Shown: positions 1 to 11,876 of the stretch, piece after piece | How the letters are laid out: each line of letters begins with the position of its first letter | Position numbering within the stretch: the first letter of the stretch is position 1 | NCBI GenBank assembly: GCA_012719355.1 | Contig: JAAYAM010000197.1 | Location: forward strand, 1 to 64,000 | Length of the DNA stretch: 64,000 nucleotides | Source of the DNA: Acidobacteriota bacterium | GTDB lineage: Bacteria; Acidobacteriota; UBA6911 | Reading direction: 5' to 3' | The notes under the pieces: model-generated | What the model was told of the DNA's origin: nothing | Database searches by the model: none | The model's input: only the letters and a program-made list of their open reading frames with translations | Made by a program: the position numbers and the translations under genes

Positions 1-1
1 G

Positions 2-619
2 CATACGCCGCGCGACAAAGCCCCCGACACCTGGGACCTTGAAGGACTCCGGGTCAGTGTCGGCAACCAGTTCGGTCTGGATATGACGCAACTCGGCATC
101 GACCTCAAGGAAGCTTCTTTCTCAGAACTGGCGGACAAGCTCGAGGCGGCGGTGCGCGGAGCGTACGAGGACAAGGAAAAGCGTTTCGGACCCGAATACA
201 TGCGGTTTCAGGAACGCATGATAATGCTTCAGGTGCTCGACATGCAGTGGAAGGACCACCTTTGGTCTCTCGACCACCTGAAGGAAGGGATCGGGTTGCG
301 CGGGTACGGACAGCGGGATCCTCTGATCGAGTACAAGAAGGAAAGCTTCAACATGTTCGAAAGTCTCCGGGCAAGGATGGAAGAGGAGACCATCAGGTAT
401 CTTTATCTGTTCGAACCGATAAGCAGAGAAGAACAGGATGCCCGCCAGAGGGAACGCGAAGAGGCTCGCCGCAAGGCGCAGCGGGAACAGAATCTGGTCT
501 ACAGCGCCGGGGAGTCCGGACCTGTAGCGCCGGCCAGACGCGAAGTGGCGAAGGTCGGCAGGAATGATCCGTGTCCCTGCGGCAGCGGCAAAAAGTTCAA
601 GAAATGCCACGGGGCTTAG
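2..619 (+). CDS. secA: Protein translocase subunit SecA, C-terminal part (5' end outside window)
   Basis: Frame is open from the window edge ([16 protein letters not shown]...). SecA C-terminal helical region ([40 protein letters not shown]) and terminal SEC-C zinc motif [20 protein letters not shown]. Confidence 0.98.
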   Translation, partial: HTPRDKAPDTWDLEGLRVSVGNQFGLDMTQLGIDLKEASFSELADKLEAAVRGAYEDKEKRFGPEYMRFQERMIMLQVLDMQWKDHLWSLDHLKEGIGLRGYGQRDPLIEYKKESFNMFESLRARMEEETIRYLYLFEPISREEQDARQREREEARRKAQREQNLVYSAGESGPVAPARREVAKVGRNDPCPCGSGKKFKKCHGA

Positions 620-724
620 TTAATCTGCCCGCTTGCGCAGGAGCTTTTGCTAATATTTCAGATTACCATTTGTTTGCCGGGCGACCTGTCGGCGCCTCTG
701 CAGAAACTCAACATTTTCTTCTGA

Positions 725-2206
<1,482 letters not shown>

Positions 2207-2212
2207 AGCGGT

Positions 2213-2256
2213 CGGCGGTCGGCAGGCCGTAACTTATTGTCTGCAGCCGGCCGCCG
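2213..2256 (+). terminator. Terminator-like hairpin after guaB
   Basis: CGGCGGTCGGC (2213-2223) pairs with GCCGGCCGCCG (2246-2256), 11 bp with one G-U; no clear T-tract. Confidence 0.45.
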
Positions 2257-2416
2257 ATTGTCGCTTCGACGTATTGGAACCCGACAGCCCTTGCTTCTCC
2301 CCTGCACCTGTACTCTCATTGTTCTCCTCGACACGACCGCCGAACGGATTTTTTTTAGACTTTCCTGTCCGGGACGATATCTATAGCGATGACCGCCTTA
2401 ACCGGGGAACCTGTCG

Positions 2417-2971
2417 ATGATGGAAACCGAGAAGGCAGTCAGAAGATACCTTGAAGGAGACGAAGAAGCCTTCAACCGGATTGTCAGCCGATGGGAAAGA
2501 AAGGTATACAGCCTCGCATGGCGCATGGTGGGCAATCACGAGGACGCACAGGACATTGTGCAGGATACGTTCCTGTCGGTCTTCCGGTCGCTCAAGGGGT
2601 TGCGTGATCCGGGGACATTCCCGACATGGCTGTACCAGATTACGCTCAATCACTGTCGATCACGATGGAAGGCCCGCAACCCGGATGTTTCTTTGAGCGA
2701 TGGGGAGGCGGTACTGCAGGGCGTCTCCGGAGCGGCAACCGACGGCAGAAGTGATTCGGTCGAAACGATGGACATCATCCGCAAGGCGCTGGCAAATCTG
2801 AGCGAGGACCACAGGACCGCAATCGTGCTGAAAGAGTATCTTGGATTGAGCCTGGAAGAGATCGCTGACGTAATGGAGTGCCCGCTTTCGACGGCAAAGT
2901 CGCGCCTGTACCACGGATTGATGACCGTGCAGCGGAACCTGAAGCGGCTGGGCCTGAAAGCGGAAGGTTGA
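2417..2971 (+). CDS. ECF-type RNA polymerase sigma factor (sigma-70 family)
   Basis: Region 2 (YSLAWRMVGNHEDAQDIVQDTFLSVFRSLKGLR) and region 4 (LSLEEIADVMECPLSTAKSRLYHGL). Confidence 0.95.
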   Translation: MMETEKAVRRYLEGDEEAFNRIVSRWERKVYSLAWRMVGNHEDAQDIVQDTFLSVFRSLKGLRDPGTFPTWLYQITLNHCRSRWKARNPDVSLSDGEAVLQGVSGAATDGRSDSVETMDIIRKALANLSEDHRTAIVLKEYLGLSLEEIADVMECPLSTAKSRLYHGLMTVQRNLKRLGLKAEG

Positions 2972-3091
2972 CCGGCCGGTTCTTGTAGGATCTAGTATAT
3001 ATAGCGTTTAGAATAGCAATAATGTCAGCGGTGCCTGCGTGTACCGAGGCCCCGGCTGACGGAAGCCATGCCCTGAAAAAGGAACTCAGTC

Positions 3092-3637
3092 ATGCGTTGC
3101 GATGAGGTGCAGGAACATATCGTAGGATTGCTGTACAACGAAGGAAGCGTTCCGCCCGAAGCGGTGGAGCACATCCATGCCTGTCCGGATTGCCGGGGGG
3201 AGCTCGAGAACCTGAGGCAGACCAGGAATCATCTTCAGCTATGGAAGGAAGAGCAGCCCGGTGCAAGGGTGCTGATTTTCAACCGGGAAAGATCTCGTGG
3301 CAGCAGCGGCCTGCGAAAGCATCTTCGCTATGCGGCGGTGGCGGCAATGGCGCTGATCTGCCTGCTCGCATTTGCCAACACCCGGATCACATGGAACAAG
3401 GACGGCTTTTCGTTCAGCACTCACCTGTTCAGCCGTCCTGCCGAAACCGAGAGAAACTACTATACGAAGGCGGAATTGCGAGACATCATGAAACGTGCCC
3501 TCGATGATACGGAGTTTCGTATCAACGAAACCAACTACCTGATGATTCAGAGAATGATCGAGACGGTGGAACAGGACCGGTGGGCCGACCTGAATTTCGT
3601 TCGCAGCAGCGCCGTCCGGAATCAAAACGTCAACTGA
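3092..3637 (+). CDS. Anti-sigma factor with zinc-finger (ZAS-like) domain and one TM helix
   Basis: H-x3-C-x2-C motif (HIHACPDC), TM segment YAAVAAMALICLLAFA, located directly after the sigma factor. Confidence 0.85.
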   Translation: MRCDEVQEHIVGLLYNEGSVPPEAVEHIHACPDCRGELENLRQTRNHLQLWKEEQPGARVLIFNRERSRGSSGLRKHLRYAAVAAMALICLLAFANTRITWNKDGFSFSTHLFSRPAETERNYYTKAELRDIMKRALDDTEFRINETNYLMIQRMIETVEQDRWADLNFVRSSAVRNQNVN

Positions 3638-3659
3638 TATTCTGAGGTCTTCAGCAGCA

Positions 3660-4268
3660 ATGGACAGTGGTCAGGATCGAATCAGGTATTCTGTGAAACG
3701 CCGCAGCGGCATTATTTCCGCCGTCTGCATGGCCCTGCTTATGTTTTCCGCAGGCCATGCGGATGCGGCGCAGAAACAGGACGGGAAACTTGACTATGCT
3801 CTTGCGCAAAAAGACATGCTCAAGTTCGAGATGAATCTGAACAACCTGATAAGTTCAGTCTTCAGTTCGAACCCGTTTGCCGTGGTCCAGAAGGCCAAAG
3901 GCGCCTATCTGCCGGGGTACGGAGCCAGTATTTCGTTTCTGATCAACATACATCGCGCCGTAATCAATTCTCCTTTCGGCGAAATCCGTACCAGGGATCT
4001 CTCGCCGGAACTGAAGAAGCGTCGCATCGAGGAACTGAAGGAAAAACTGATCAGGCTGCTTCAGGACAGCGGACAGGAGTTCCGGCAGCTGAGCAGGAAC
4101 GACTGTGTCACCATAGTCGCCCACGTCGAGGACCGCAACTTTCCCGGCGAACCAAATTCAAACCGGATAATCGTACTGAGCGTCCTGAAAAAGGATCTGG
4201 ATGAATTCGGCCGAAAGGCCGATCGGTTCAACGAATTCAAGCAGAGGATGAAAATCGTTGAGTATTAA
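3660..4268 (+). CDS. Hypothetical exported protein overlapping gspE start
   Basis: 202 aa ORF with N-terminal hydrophobic signal-like segment; stop codon overlaps the TTG start of gspE. Confidence 0.75.
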   Translation: MDSGQDRIRYSVKRRSGIISAVCMALLMFSAGHADAAQKQDGKLDYALAQKDMLKFEMNLNNLISSVFSSNPFAVVQKAKGAYLPGYGASISFLINIHRAVINSPFGEIRTRDLSPELKKRRIEELKEKLIRLLQDSGQEFRQLSRNDCVTIVAHVEDRNFPGEPNSNRIIVLSVLKKDLDEFGRKADRFNEFKQRMKIVEY

Positions 4269-5985
4269 AGTCGAAGATCTAAAGAGAAAGAAGCCTATCG
4301 GACAGGTCTTCCTGGAACGCGGACTTATCGATGAGGAAGAACTGCGCACCGCATTGAATCTTCAGCCGGAGTCGAAGGAGAAGCTGGGCAAGCTTCTCGT
4401 CGATCTCGGGTATGTCTCCGAGCGTGACTGCCTGGCGGTACTTTCCGAGCACCTGAAGATTCCTGCGCTCACCGCTTCGGATTACCCGAAGGTCCCGGTA
4501 ATCGACAACGTCCTCACGTTTCGTTTCATGAAGCAGTGCAAATTTGTTCCGGTCGCGCTCGAGAACAATGTGCTGACGCTTGCGATGGCCGATCCCACCG
4601 ACAGCGCCACGCTCGATTCCATCCGGCAGACTACGGGATATCAGCTGCGGCCGATGCTGGGCGCCGAAAGCGAAATAATGGACCTCCTTGAGAAGTTCTA
4701 CGGGTCGGCGGCCAGCACTCTGGGTAGGATCATCGAAGGGATTGATGATGAAAACATCGAGAACCTTTCCGATGAGATCGAAGACATCGAGCAGCTGAAG
4801 GATCTTGCGTCGGAAGCTCCCGTGATCAGGCTGGTCAATCTTCTTATTTCCAAGGCCATAGAGAGCCGTGCGAGCGACATCCATATCGAACCGTTCGAAA
4901 AGGATCTCAAGGTAAGGTACAGGATCGACGGCATTCTGCACGATGTGGAGTCGCCTCCCAAGAAGCTGAAGTCGGCTTTGATCAGCAGGGTGAAGATCAT
5001 GTCCAAGCTCAATATCGCGGAGCGCAGGCTCCCGCAGGACGGAAGGATCAAGCTGAAAGTCCTGGGCAAAGACATAGACCTGCGCGTCTCCACGCTTCCG
5101 ACGCTCTACGGCGAAAGCGTCGTGATGAGGATCCTCGACAAGAGCAACACCAGTCTCTACGACATCCGCAACCTTGGATTCCCCGAAGACTCGCTCGGCG
5201 AATTCGAATCTTTGATTCACCGTCCGCATGGAATTCTGCTGGTGACGGGCCCTACGGGCAGCGGCAAGACCACCACCCTGTACAGCGCCCTGAGTGCAAT
5301 CAATCTTCCCGACAAGAAGATCATCACGATCGAAGATCCTATCGAATACCAGATTGACGGAGTAAACCAGATCCACGTCAACCCTCAGATAGGGCTCACG
5401 TTCGCCGCGGGCCTGCGGCACATCGTCAGGCAGGATCCGGACGTCATCATGATTGGTGAGATACGCGACCTGGAGACGGCGGAGATCGCAATACGAGCGG
5501 CCCTCACCGGCCACCTGGTCTTCTCGACGTTGCATACCAACGATGCCCCCAGTGCCATCACACGGCTGATAGATATGGGCGCGCAGGATTACCTGATAGC
5601 CTCTTCCCTGCTGGGAGTCTTGGCCCAGAGGCTGGTCCGGGTCATCTGCCCTTCCTGCAAGACTGAAGTCTTTCCTGTCCCGGAAATGCTCGACGAGATC
5701 GGCTACAGAAGAGGCCCGTCGCGCAACGGCCGCGATCGCTTCTACGAAGGACGGGGCTGTGAAGCATGCAGCAACACGGGTTTCATCGGACGCATCGGAA
5801 TCTACGAACTAATGACTATGAACGACGACCTCCGCAAGCTCACGATCGGCAAGGCGGACTCCAACCAGATTCGCAAGAAGGCGCTTGAAAACGGAATGCG
5901 CTCCCTGCGGGACGACGGCTGGCTGAAAGTGCGCCAGGGGATTTCCAGCATCGCGGAGGTGCTGCGCGTGACGCAGGAAGCGTGA
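4258..5985 (+). CDS. gspE: Type II secretion system ATPase GspE (PulE/PilB family)
   Basis: Walker A GPTGSGKTTTLYSAL, IEDPIEYQIDGVNQIHVN, CPSCKT...CEACSNTGF tetracysteine zinc motif. TTG start assumed. Confidence 0.96.
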   Translation: MSIKVEDLKRKKPIGQVFLERGLIDEEELRTALNLQPESKEKLGKLLVDLGYVSERDCLAVLSEHLKIPALTASDYPKVPVIDNVLTFRFMKQCKFVPVALENNVLTLAMADPTDSATLDSIRQTTGYQLRPMLGAESEIMDLLEKFYGSAASTLGRIIEGIDDENIENLSDEIEDIEQLKDLASEAPVIRLVNLLISKAIESRASDIHIEPFEKDLKVRYRIDGILHDVESPPKKLKSALISRVKIMSKLNIAERRLPQDGRIKLKVLGKDIDLRVSTLPTLYGESVVMRILDKSNTSLYDIRNLGFPEDSLGEFESLIHRPHGILLVTGPTGSGKTTTLYSALSAINLPDKKIITIEDPIEYQIDGVNQIHVNPQIGLTFAAGLRHIVRQDPDVIMIGEIRDLETAEIAIRAALTGHLVFSTLHTNDAPSAITRLIDMGAQDYLIASSLLGVLAQRLVRVICPSCKTEVFPVPEMLDEIGYRRGPSRNGRDRFYEGRGCEACSNTGFIGRIGIYELMTMNDDLRKLTIGKADSNQIRKKALENGMRSLRDDGWLKVRQGISSIAEVLRVTQEA

Positions 5986-6058
5986 CCGCTCGCCGCCTGT
6001 AACAAAGTCCGGAGCCGTGTCCCGGCTCCCTATAGAGGAAACAGAAACCAGGAACGAT

Positions 6059-7285
6059 ATGCCATCCTACAACTACAGGGCAAGCACGATGGAAGGAAAG
6101 ATCGTCGAGGGTATCATGGATGCCTCCGATGATGGGACCGTATCCCTCAAGCTGCAGGAGATGGGGCTGATTCCGGTCCGGATAGGGGCCGCTGCACGCC
6201 AGAATGTCTTTACCCGCGAGATAGAGCTACCCTGGGCGGGAAAACGAAAGAGAGTCCGGCGCAAGGATCTTCTCATCTTCACCCAGGAACTCCATACCCT
6301 TGTCAGATCGGGATTCCCGCTGGACCGGAGCCTCGCAATTCTGAGCCAGTTGGCAGAAAGCCCTGCCATGGCCGAAGTGATACAGGACATCCTGAACGAG
6401 GTGAAGGGGGGAAAATCTTTCTCGGAGGCGCTGGCAAAGTATCCAAATGTGTTTCCCAAAGTCTATGTCAGCATGGTAAAGGCGGGAGAGGCCGGTGGAG
6501 CACTCGAGGAGATACTGGGGCGGCTTTCTTCTTACCTCGTGTCGAGCCAGGAACTGCAGTCCTACATCATAGGAGCTATGATCTATCCTGCGCTCCTGTC
6601 CCTCGTAGGGCTGCTGAGCGTCACGATCCTCACGCTGTTCGTCGTACCGAAATTCATCTCGATCTTCCAGGATATGGGGGTGCCGCTGCCCCTGCCGATG
6701 GCGGTTCTACACGGCATCAGCATCTTCCTGACCGGCTACTGGTGGCTGGCCCTCGCCGCATTCTTCATCGTGGCGGCTTATCTGAGGACCTTCCGCAGAA
6801 GCTACGAAGGACGGCTGAAATGGGACCGGTGGAAGCTTCGTTTCCCGCTGCTCGGCCCGGTGCTGCAGAAGATTGAAGTGGCAAGATTCACGCGCTCGCT
6901 GGGAACGTTGATTCACGGCGGCGTGCCCCTTCTGCAGTCAATGGCCATTGTGCGTGACATTATCGGCAACCAGGGCATCGCCGCGGCCATCGAGCCGATC
7001 AGAAACGGGATCAAGAAAGGGGAAGGAATCGCCCAGCCGATGAAGCAGAGTGGAGTCTTCCCACCCCTCGCGTTGCATCTGATCGAAGTAGGTGAGGAAT
7101 CGGGAAAACTCGACTCGATGCTGATCCAGGTTGCAGAGGTATACGACGGCGAGGTCAGAAACGGAATCAAGAACCTGATCGCCTTCTTCGAGCCGGCACT
7201 GATTCTGCTGATGGGGATCATCATCGGCACCATCGTTGTCTCGATGCTGATGGCAATCTTCAGCATCAACGATATCCCGCTGTAA
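6059..7285 (+). CDS. gspF: Type II secretion inner-membrane protein GspF
   Basis: MPSYNYRASTMEGKIVEG N-terminus (start chosen downstream of ORF-track 6017); two GspF domains. Confidence 0.95.
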   Translation: MPSYNYRASTMEGKIVEGIMDASDDGTVSLKLQEMGLIPVRIGAAARQNVFTREIELPWAGKRKRVRRKDLLIFTQELHTLVRSGFPLDRSLAILSQLAESPAMAEVIQDILNEVKGGKSFSEALAKYPNVFPKVYVSMVKAGEAGGALEEILGRLSSYLVSSQELQSYIIGAMIYPALLSLVGLLSVTILTLFVVPKFISIFQDMGVPLPLPMAVLHGISIFLTGYWWLALAAFFIVAAYLRTFRRSYEGRLKWDRWKLRFPLLGPVLQKIEVARFTRSLGTLIHGGVPLLQSMAIVRDIIGNQGIAAAIEPIRNGIKKGEGIAQPMKQSGVFPPLALHLIEVGEESGKLDSMLIQVAEVYDGEVRNGIKNLIAFFEPALILLMGIIIGTIVVSMLMAIFSINDIPL

Positions 7286-7321
7286 AGGACGGCAACAGGA
7301 TCAAGAGAAGGGGGTTTACAG

Positions 7322-7747
7322 ATGAATTCAAATCTCGAGGGAAATAAATCAGAGAAAGGGTTTTCACTCATAGAACTCATTGTGGTTCTGGTGATCCTTG
7401 GCCTCCTTGCCACAGTTGTCGCGCCGCGGGTCTACGACAAGCTGATGAAGGGGAGAGAGGAGATAGCGAAAATCCAGATAAAGGAACTCGAAGGAGCTCT
7501 GCAGCTGTATGCCTTCGATATGGGGCGCTATCCCAATTCGGCCGAAGGACTGGAGGCCCTCGTGCGCAATGTCAGCAACAGCAGCGCATGGAACGGGCCC
7601 TATCTTTCCAAGAAAGAGTTGCCCCGGGATCCATGGGATGAACCCTACAAATACCGCTGCCCTGGGCTGCACGGCGATTTCGACCTCTTCTCCACAGGGC
7701 CTGACGGGGCGGATGGAGGAGATGACGACATCTGCAACTGGAAATGA
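7322..7747 (+). CDS. gspG: Major pseudopilin GspG
   Basis: Prepilin site KG/FSLIELIVVLVILGLL; DPWDEPYKYRCPG and STGPDGADGGDDDI signatures of GspG. Confidence 0.96.
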   Translation: MNSNLEGNKSEKGFSLIELIVVLVILGLLATVVAPRVYDKLMKGREEIAKIQIKELEGALQLYAFDMGRYPNSAEGLEALVRNVSNSSAWNGPYLSKKELPRDPWDEPYKYRCPGLHGDFDLFSTGPDGADGGDDDICNWK

Positions 7748-8232
7748 CCATGAAGAATTCCTGTGACCAGGGTTTTACCTTACTGGAACTCCTGATCGTC
7801 GTGCTCGTAATTACACTGGTCATGGCATTGTCATATCCATCCCTGTCGAAAGGTTCGGCCGCTCTCCATTTGCGCTCAGCTGGCAGAGACGCGTTGAACA
7901 TTTTCCGCTATGCGCGTGAAAAGGCGGTCACGGAGCAGACCGGGATGAGAGTGGTTGTCGACGCGGAGAAGCGGCAGTTCCTTCTTACGAACGAACTCGG
8001 AGACGGTGACCGCACCTATTCGCTCCCCGATGGTGTCAGAATCGAGAGAATGACTTTCTCCGGAAAGGAAGTGACTGATAAACACATGGCACTTCGTTTT
8101 CTCCCTAACGGAAGCGCTGAGAAAGGGGAAGTGCTCCTGATTTCGTCGAACGGCGGGGCACTCCGGGTAATCACCGATCCGGTTACTGGTGGCGCGCGCA
8201 TTAAACTGGGCACAGAAGAGGACGGCAGATGA
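7744..8232 (+). CDS. gspH: Minor pseudopilin GspH-like
   Basis: Prepilin N-terminus QG/FTLLELLIVVLVITLVMALSYPSL; position in gsp operon. Confidence 0.85.
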   Translation: MTMKNSCDQGFTLLELLIVVLVITLVMALSYPSLSKGSAALHLRSAGRDALNIFRYAREKAVTEQTGMRVVVDAEKRQFLLTNELGDGDRTYSLPDGVRIERMTFSGKEVTDKHMALRFLPNGSAEKGEVLLISSNGGALRVITDPVTGGARIKLGTEEDGR

Positions 8233-8696
8233 ACCTCGAGCAACCCGGAAAGAACAGCAATCCGGCTGAACAGCAGCAGGGCTTTACGCTGCTCGAAGTC
8301 CTGGTAGCCCTGACTGTCCTGGCACTTGGGGCGGCGCTGGTTTTGTCTCTCATTTCCGGGTCGCTCGGCAATATCCGGAAAGTGCAGCTGAAGTCCCGAA
8401 CCATCGAACACGCGCAGACGGTAATGGAGACGGTGCTACTCGACAAATCAATTGAAGAACCGACGACCTTGACCGGAGATTTCGAAGACGGCACAAGATG
8501 GTCGGCCCGGATAGAGGATTATGAATTTCCCGAGTCCGATGAGCTGCAACTGCGGCCGTACGATCTGCCGCAGAACGTGCCGGCAAAACTCCTCAGCTAT
8601 ACGGTGGAAACCTTCGGTCCGGGCTCCGGCGCCCCCGACTATCGGCTGCAGACCCTGAAGCTGGTAAGGACGAATCCTCTGAGGTCGGCGCGATGA
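8229..8696 (+). CDS. gspI: Minor pseudopilin GspI-like
   Basis: QG/FTLLEVLVALTVLALGAAL; operon position. Confidence 0.85.
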   Translation: MNLEQPGKNSNPAEQQQGFTLLEVLVALTVLALGAALVLSLISGSLGNIRKVQLKSRTIEHAQTVMETVLLDKSIEEPTTLTGDFEDGTRWSARIEDYEFPESDELQLRPYDLPQNVPAKLLSYTVETFGPGSGAPDYRLQTLKLVRTNPLRSAR

Positions 8697-9460
8697 TTCG
8701 AAAGAGACGGCAATCAGGTGAATCGGAGTCTGGATTTACGTTGCTCGAACTGGTCGTTGCGGTGACGCTGGTCGCCCTGATAGCGGTCGGGCTATGGGCG
8801 GTTCTGCAGGTCAGCATCCGATCGTGGTCGCGTGGAACTGAATACGTCGATGCGAATCAGCGGCACAGAAGCATCATGGATCTGGTCAGAAAGCAGATGG
8901 CTTCCACCTGCGCCCTTTATACGAGGGCAGAACCGCTGCAAGGAGAGGTTCCGTACCTTGTTTTCAGCGGCACCCAGACTAATCTCCGGTTCATCAGTCT
9001 GAACTCGCTGCGGTTCCATGAAAGCCCCGGTCTTACGGTGGTGTCGTATGAAATTGTGCAGGATTCCAATGGATCGTATGCGCTGGTGGAAAGGGAACAT
9101 CCATATCTTGGCTACCTGCCCGACGAAATGAGTATGGAGGAATCGGAAGCAACCCCGGTATTTGCGGATCTGTCGAGCTGCCTGTTTGAATACTACGATT
9201 CCGGCGACGACCGGAACCCGGCACGCTGGGTCACGGAGTGGAACGGGCAGGATCTTGGCAGACTCCCGGCTGCAGTATCGTTGACCATGGTATCCAGGAC
9301 TCCTACAGGAACCGACCTGAGCCGGAACATCGTGGTTCCCGTCAAAACCGAGAGTAATTTGCGAGCAAACATGTTGAATCCGTTCGACATGCGCGGCAGA
9401 GGCGGCAGAGGTGGAAGAGGCGCAAGAGGCGGAAGAGACGTAAGAAGAGGGAGGCAATGA
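8693..9460 (+). CDS. gspJ: Minor pseudopilin GspJ-like with C-terminal RGG-rich tail
   Basis: SG/FTLLELVVAVTLVALIAVGLW; operon position; C-terminus MRGRGGRGGRGARGGRDVRRGRQ. Confidence 0.85.
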   Translation: MIRKRRQSGESESGFTLLELVVAVTLVALIAVGLWAVLQVSIRSWSRGTEYVDANQRHRSIMDLVRKQMASTCALYTRAEPLQGEVPYLVFSGTQTNLRFISLNSLRFHESPGLTVVSYEIVQDSNGSYALVEREHPYLGYLPDEMSMEESEATPVFADLSSCLFEYYDSGDDRNPARWVTEWNGQDLGRLPAAVSLTMVSRTPTGTDLSRNIVVPVKTESNLRANMLNPFDMRGRGGRGGRGARGGRDVRRGRQ

Positions 9461-10473
9461 CGGCGCGCAGGCATCCCACGGCAGACGAAAGCGGCGTGAT
9501 CCTGATAGCGCTCCTGTGGATCCTGGTTGCGCTCTGCATCATAGCGCTCAGTTTTGCGAAGGAAACGTTCGTGGAAGTGGCGGCGGCGCGGAATTCCCAG
9601 GCTCTGAAGGAATCGTATTTCATAGCCCGTGGCGGGATTGCCGCAACAGTTTACAGACTCATGGGAAAGCGCGCCATCCCTGCACGAAGGCAGGCGCAAC
9701 TGCGCGAGGAACCGGATGCCCTGGATCTGGGAAGAGTCACCGGGTCCCTTGGCGGAGGTTTCTATACGGTCGACATTCAGGACGAATCCGGAAAGGTCAA
9801 CATAAACGCCGTCTCGGATCTGCAGTTGCGGGCTTTGATTCAGGCGGCCGGAATCGAACAGCAGGATGTGGACATCATTGCCGATTCGATCCTGGACTGG
9901 CGCGATCCTGACAAAGCTCATCATCTCAATGGAGCGGAGGACGATTACTATCAGACTTTGGATCCTCCCTACTACGCAAAGAACGGGAGGTTCGATACAA
10001 TCGAGGAACTGCTTCTCGTCAGAGGAGTGACGGCCGAGTATTTCTATGGGCGGCCCGAACGTGCGCCCGACGGTTCGGTGACGCACAGGTACGGGCTCTC
10101 CCGTTATCTCACCGTCTATTCGTCGAGAAACCAGGTAAACGTTAATCACGCGCCGTTGGCCGTACTGCTTTCAGTACCCGGGATGCCTCCCGAAGCAGCG
10201 CGGCTGATCTACGAACGACGGCTTTTAAAGCCGTTTGAATCGGTCGCTGAGATCACGCGCGATCTGCCCGTGAATCTCGGCACAACGACCACGCAGTTTC
10301 TCTCGGTCGACCAGACGGGAGTGTATGCACTTACGGTCTCAGCCGGAACACCGAATTCTAAGGCCGTCAGTGTTATCCGTACGGTAGTGAGTCTTGAAGC
10401 GGGAGCCAACACTCCATATCGAACACTGTATTGGAATGAGAATGTTCCAGACTATGAAGGCATGAAGCCATGA
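9457..10473 (+). CDS. gspK: Minor pseudopilin GspK-like
   Basis: SGVILIALLWILVALCIIALSF; DESGKVNINA and DWRDPD motifs typical of GspK. Confidence 0.92.
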   Translation: MTARRHPTADESGVILIALLWILVALCIIALSFAKETFVEVAAARNSQALKESYFIARGGIAATVYRLMGKRAIPARRQAQLREEPDALDLGRVTGSLGGGFYTVDIQDESGKVNINAVSDLQLRALIQAAGIEQQDVDIIADSILDWRDPDKAHHLNGAEDDYYQTLDPPYYAKNGRFDTIEELLLVRGVTAEYFYGRPERAPDGSVTHRYGLSRYLTVYSSRNQVNVNHAPLAVLLSVPGMPPEAARLIYERRLLKPFESVAEITRDLPVNLGTTTTQFLSVDQTGVYALTVSAGTPNSKAVSVIRTVVSLEAGANTPYRTLYWNENVPDYEGMKP

Positions 10474-11873
10474 TCTATTTAAAGACCAGCGTCGGAATCG
10501 AGTTGCGCGGCGAAGATATGCTGATCTCCAGCCTGCAAAGCAACCTTTCCGGCGGAGTTTTCACCCATTTCCTGCGCATCCCGGGATACCGTCTGAGGGA
10601 AAAAGCCGATCTGCAGAAAGAGATGGACTTCTTCTTCAAATCGAACGGCATCAGCAGGGAGAACATCGTGCTGGGAATTCCCCGCCAGGATGTCGTTCTG
10701 CGCTATCTGAATCTTCCCTCCGAAGTGGCTGATAATTTGAAACAGGTCGTTCACTATCAGGTGCAGTCATACGAGCCTGTCGAAGGAGAAAGGTATTACT
10801 ACGATTACGTTAGGATCGACAAGGGTGAAGAAGACGACGGCAAAAAGCTCACGGTCCTGATCGCGATGGTAAGAAAGACTACGCTGGACGACCTTCTGGC
10901 TCTTCTGCGATCGGTCGGGATACGCCCCGTGACAGTCACCAGCAGTTCGATCGGGCTTGCAAACATCTTCCTGCACAACAGGAGGATCGTGGAGAACAAG
11001 ACATTCGTCATCGGAGATTGCGGTGCCCTTTCGATGGAACTCCTGGTGCTGCGCGACGGGTTGCTGGTCTATTCCCGAGAGGTTGCCAGGGAAAAAGAGG
11101 TCGAGTGGAAGGACCTGCTGCTGCACGAGATCGACGAAGCGTTGTCGGCCATAAGGCTCGATCAGGAAGCCACGCTGGAAAAAATCGTTCTTGCAGGCGA
11201 ATCATCAGACGCGGTCCGTGATGAAATGATGACCGTGACGACCGATTGCGAACTCGTGAAAAGCTACATGGACGTCGACGTGCCAAGCGTGAACCTGTCG
11301 AGAATCCAGGAAGCCGCCGCGTCGCTCGGGCTTGCCTTTACGGGGCTGGTCCGGCGCCCCTCGATGAAGCTGAATCTTCTTCCTCCCGAACACAGGATTC
11401 ACCAGAGCAGGTGGGGGTACGTTCCGGCCGCCGTACTTGGCACGGCAGTTGTACTTCTGCTCTGTGGGCTCGCGTTTCACAACATCGCCCAGGACAGAAG
11501 GCTGGCGGACCGGCTGGACCGCGAGATCCAGCAACTGACTCCTTCCGTAGAACGGGTCGAAAGCCTGAGGAACCAGACCGAGGAGATGGAAAAGAGGATC
11601 AGGGCGGTCGAAGCGCTTGTGAACAACACGGACGCCAATCTCGAAATACTCAGGGAGTTGACCACAATCCTTCCTTCGGATACGTTCTTGAACACGTATC
11701 AGTACAGGAATGGAACGATTCAACTGGCCGGGTTGAGCAATTCGGCTTCCGATTTGGTACCGAGGCTCGAGAACTCACCGTTGCTGAAGGACGTTGTCTT
11801 CAGAGGCGGCATCCTGAAAGATGTGCCGACGGGCAAAGAAAGATTCAACATCGAAGCAAAACTGGAGAGATAG
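10470..11873 (+). CDS. gspL: GspL-like (PilM-like actin-fold domain plus PilN-like TM domain)
   Basis: PilM-like N-terminal half (TSVGIELRGEDM...), TM YVPAAVLGTAVVLLLCGLAF, PilN-like C-terminus; operon position. Confidence 0.85.
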   Translation: MIYLKTSVGIELRGEDMLISSLQSNLSGGVFTHFLRIPGYRLREKADLQKEMDFFFKSNGISRENIVLGIPRQDVVLRYLNLPSEVADNLKQVVHYQVQSYEPVEGERYYYDYVRIDKGEEDDGKKLTVLIAMVRKTTLDDLLALLRSVGIRPVTVTSSSIGLANIFLHNRRIVENKTFVIGDCGALSMELLVLRDGLLVYSREVAREKEVEWKDLLLHEIDEALSAIRLDQEATLEKIVLAGESSDAVRDEMMTVTTDCELVKSYMDVDVPSVNLSRIQEAAASLGLAFTGLVRRPSMKLNLLPPEHRIHQSRWGYVPAAVLGTAVVLLLCGLAFHNIAQDRRLADRLDREIQQLTPSVERVESLRNQTEEMEKRIRAVEALVNNTDANLEILRELTTILPSDTFLNTYQYRNGTIQLAGLSNSASDLVPRLENSPLLKDVVFRGGILKDVPTGKERFNIEAKLER

Positions 11874-11876
11874 CTC

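Noticed and set aside
4279-5535. Long antisense ORF (418 aa) opposite gspE
   Set aside because: Shadow ORF of a highly conserved ATPase gene; no domain features.
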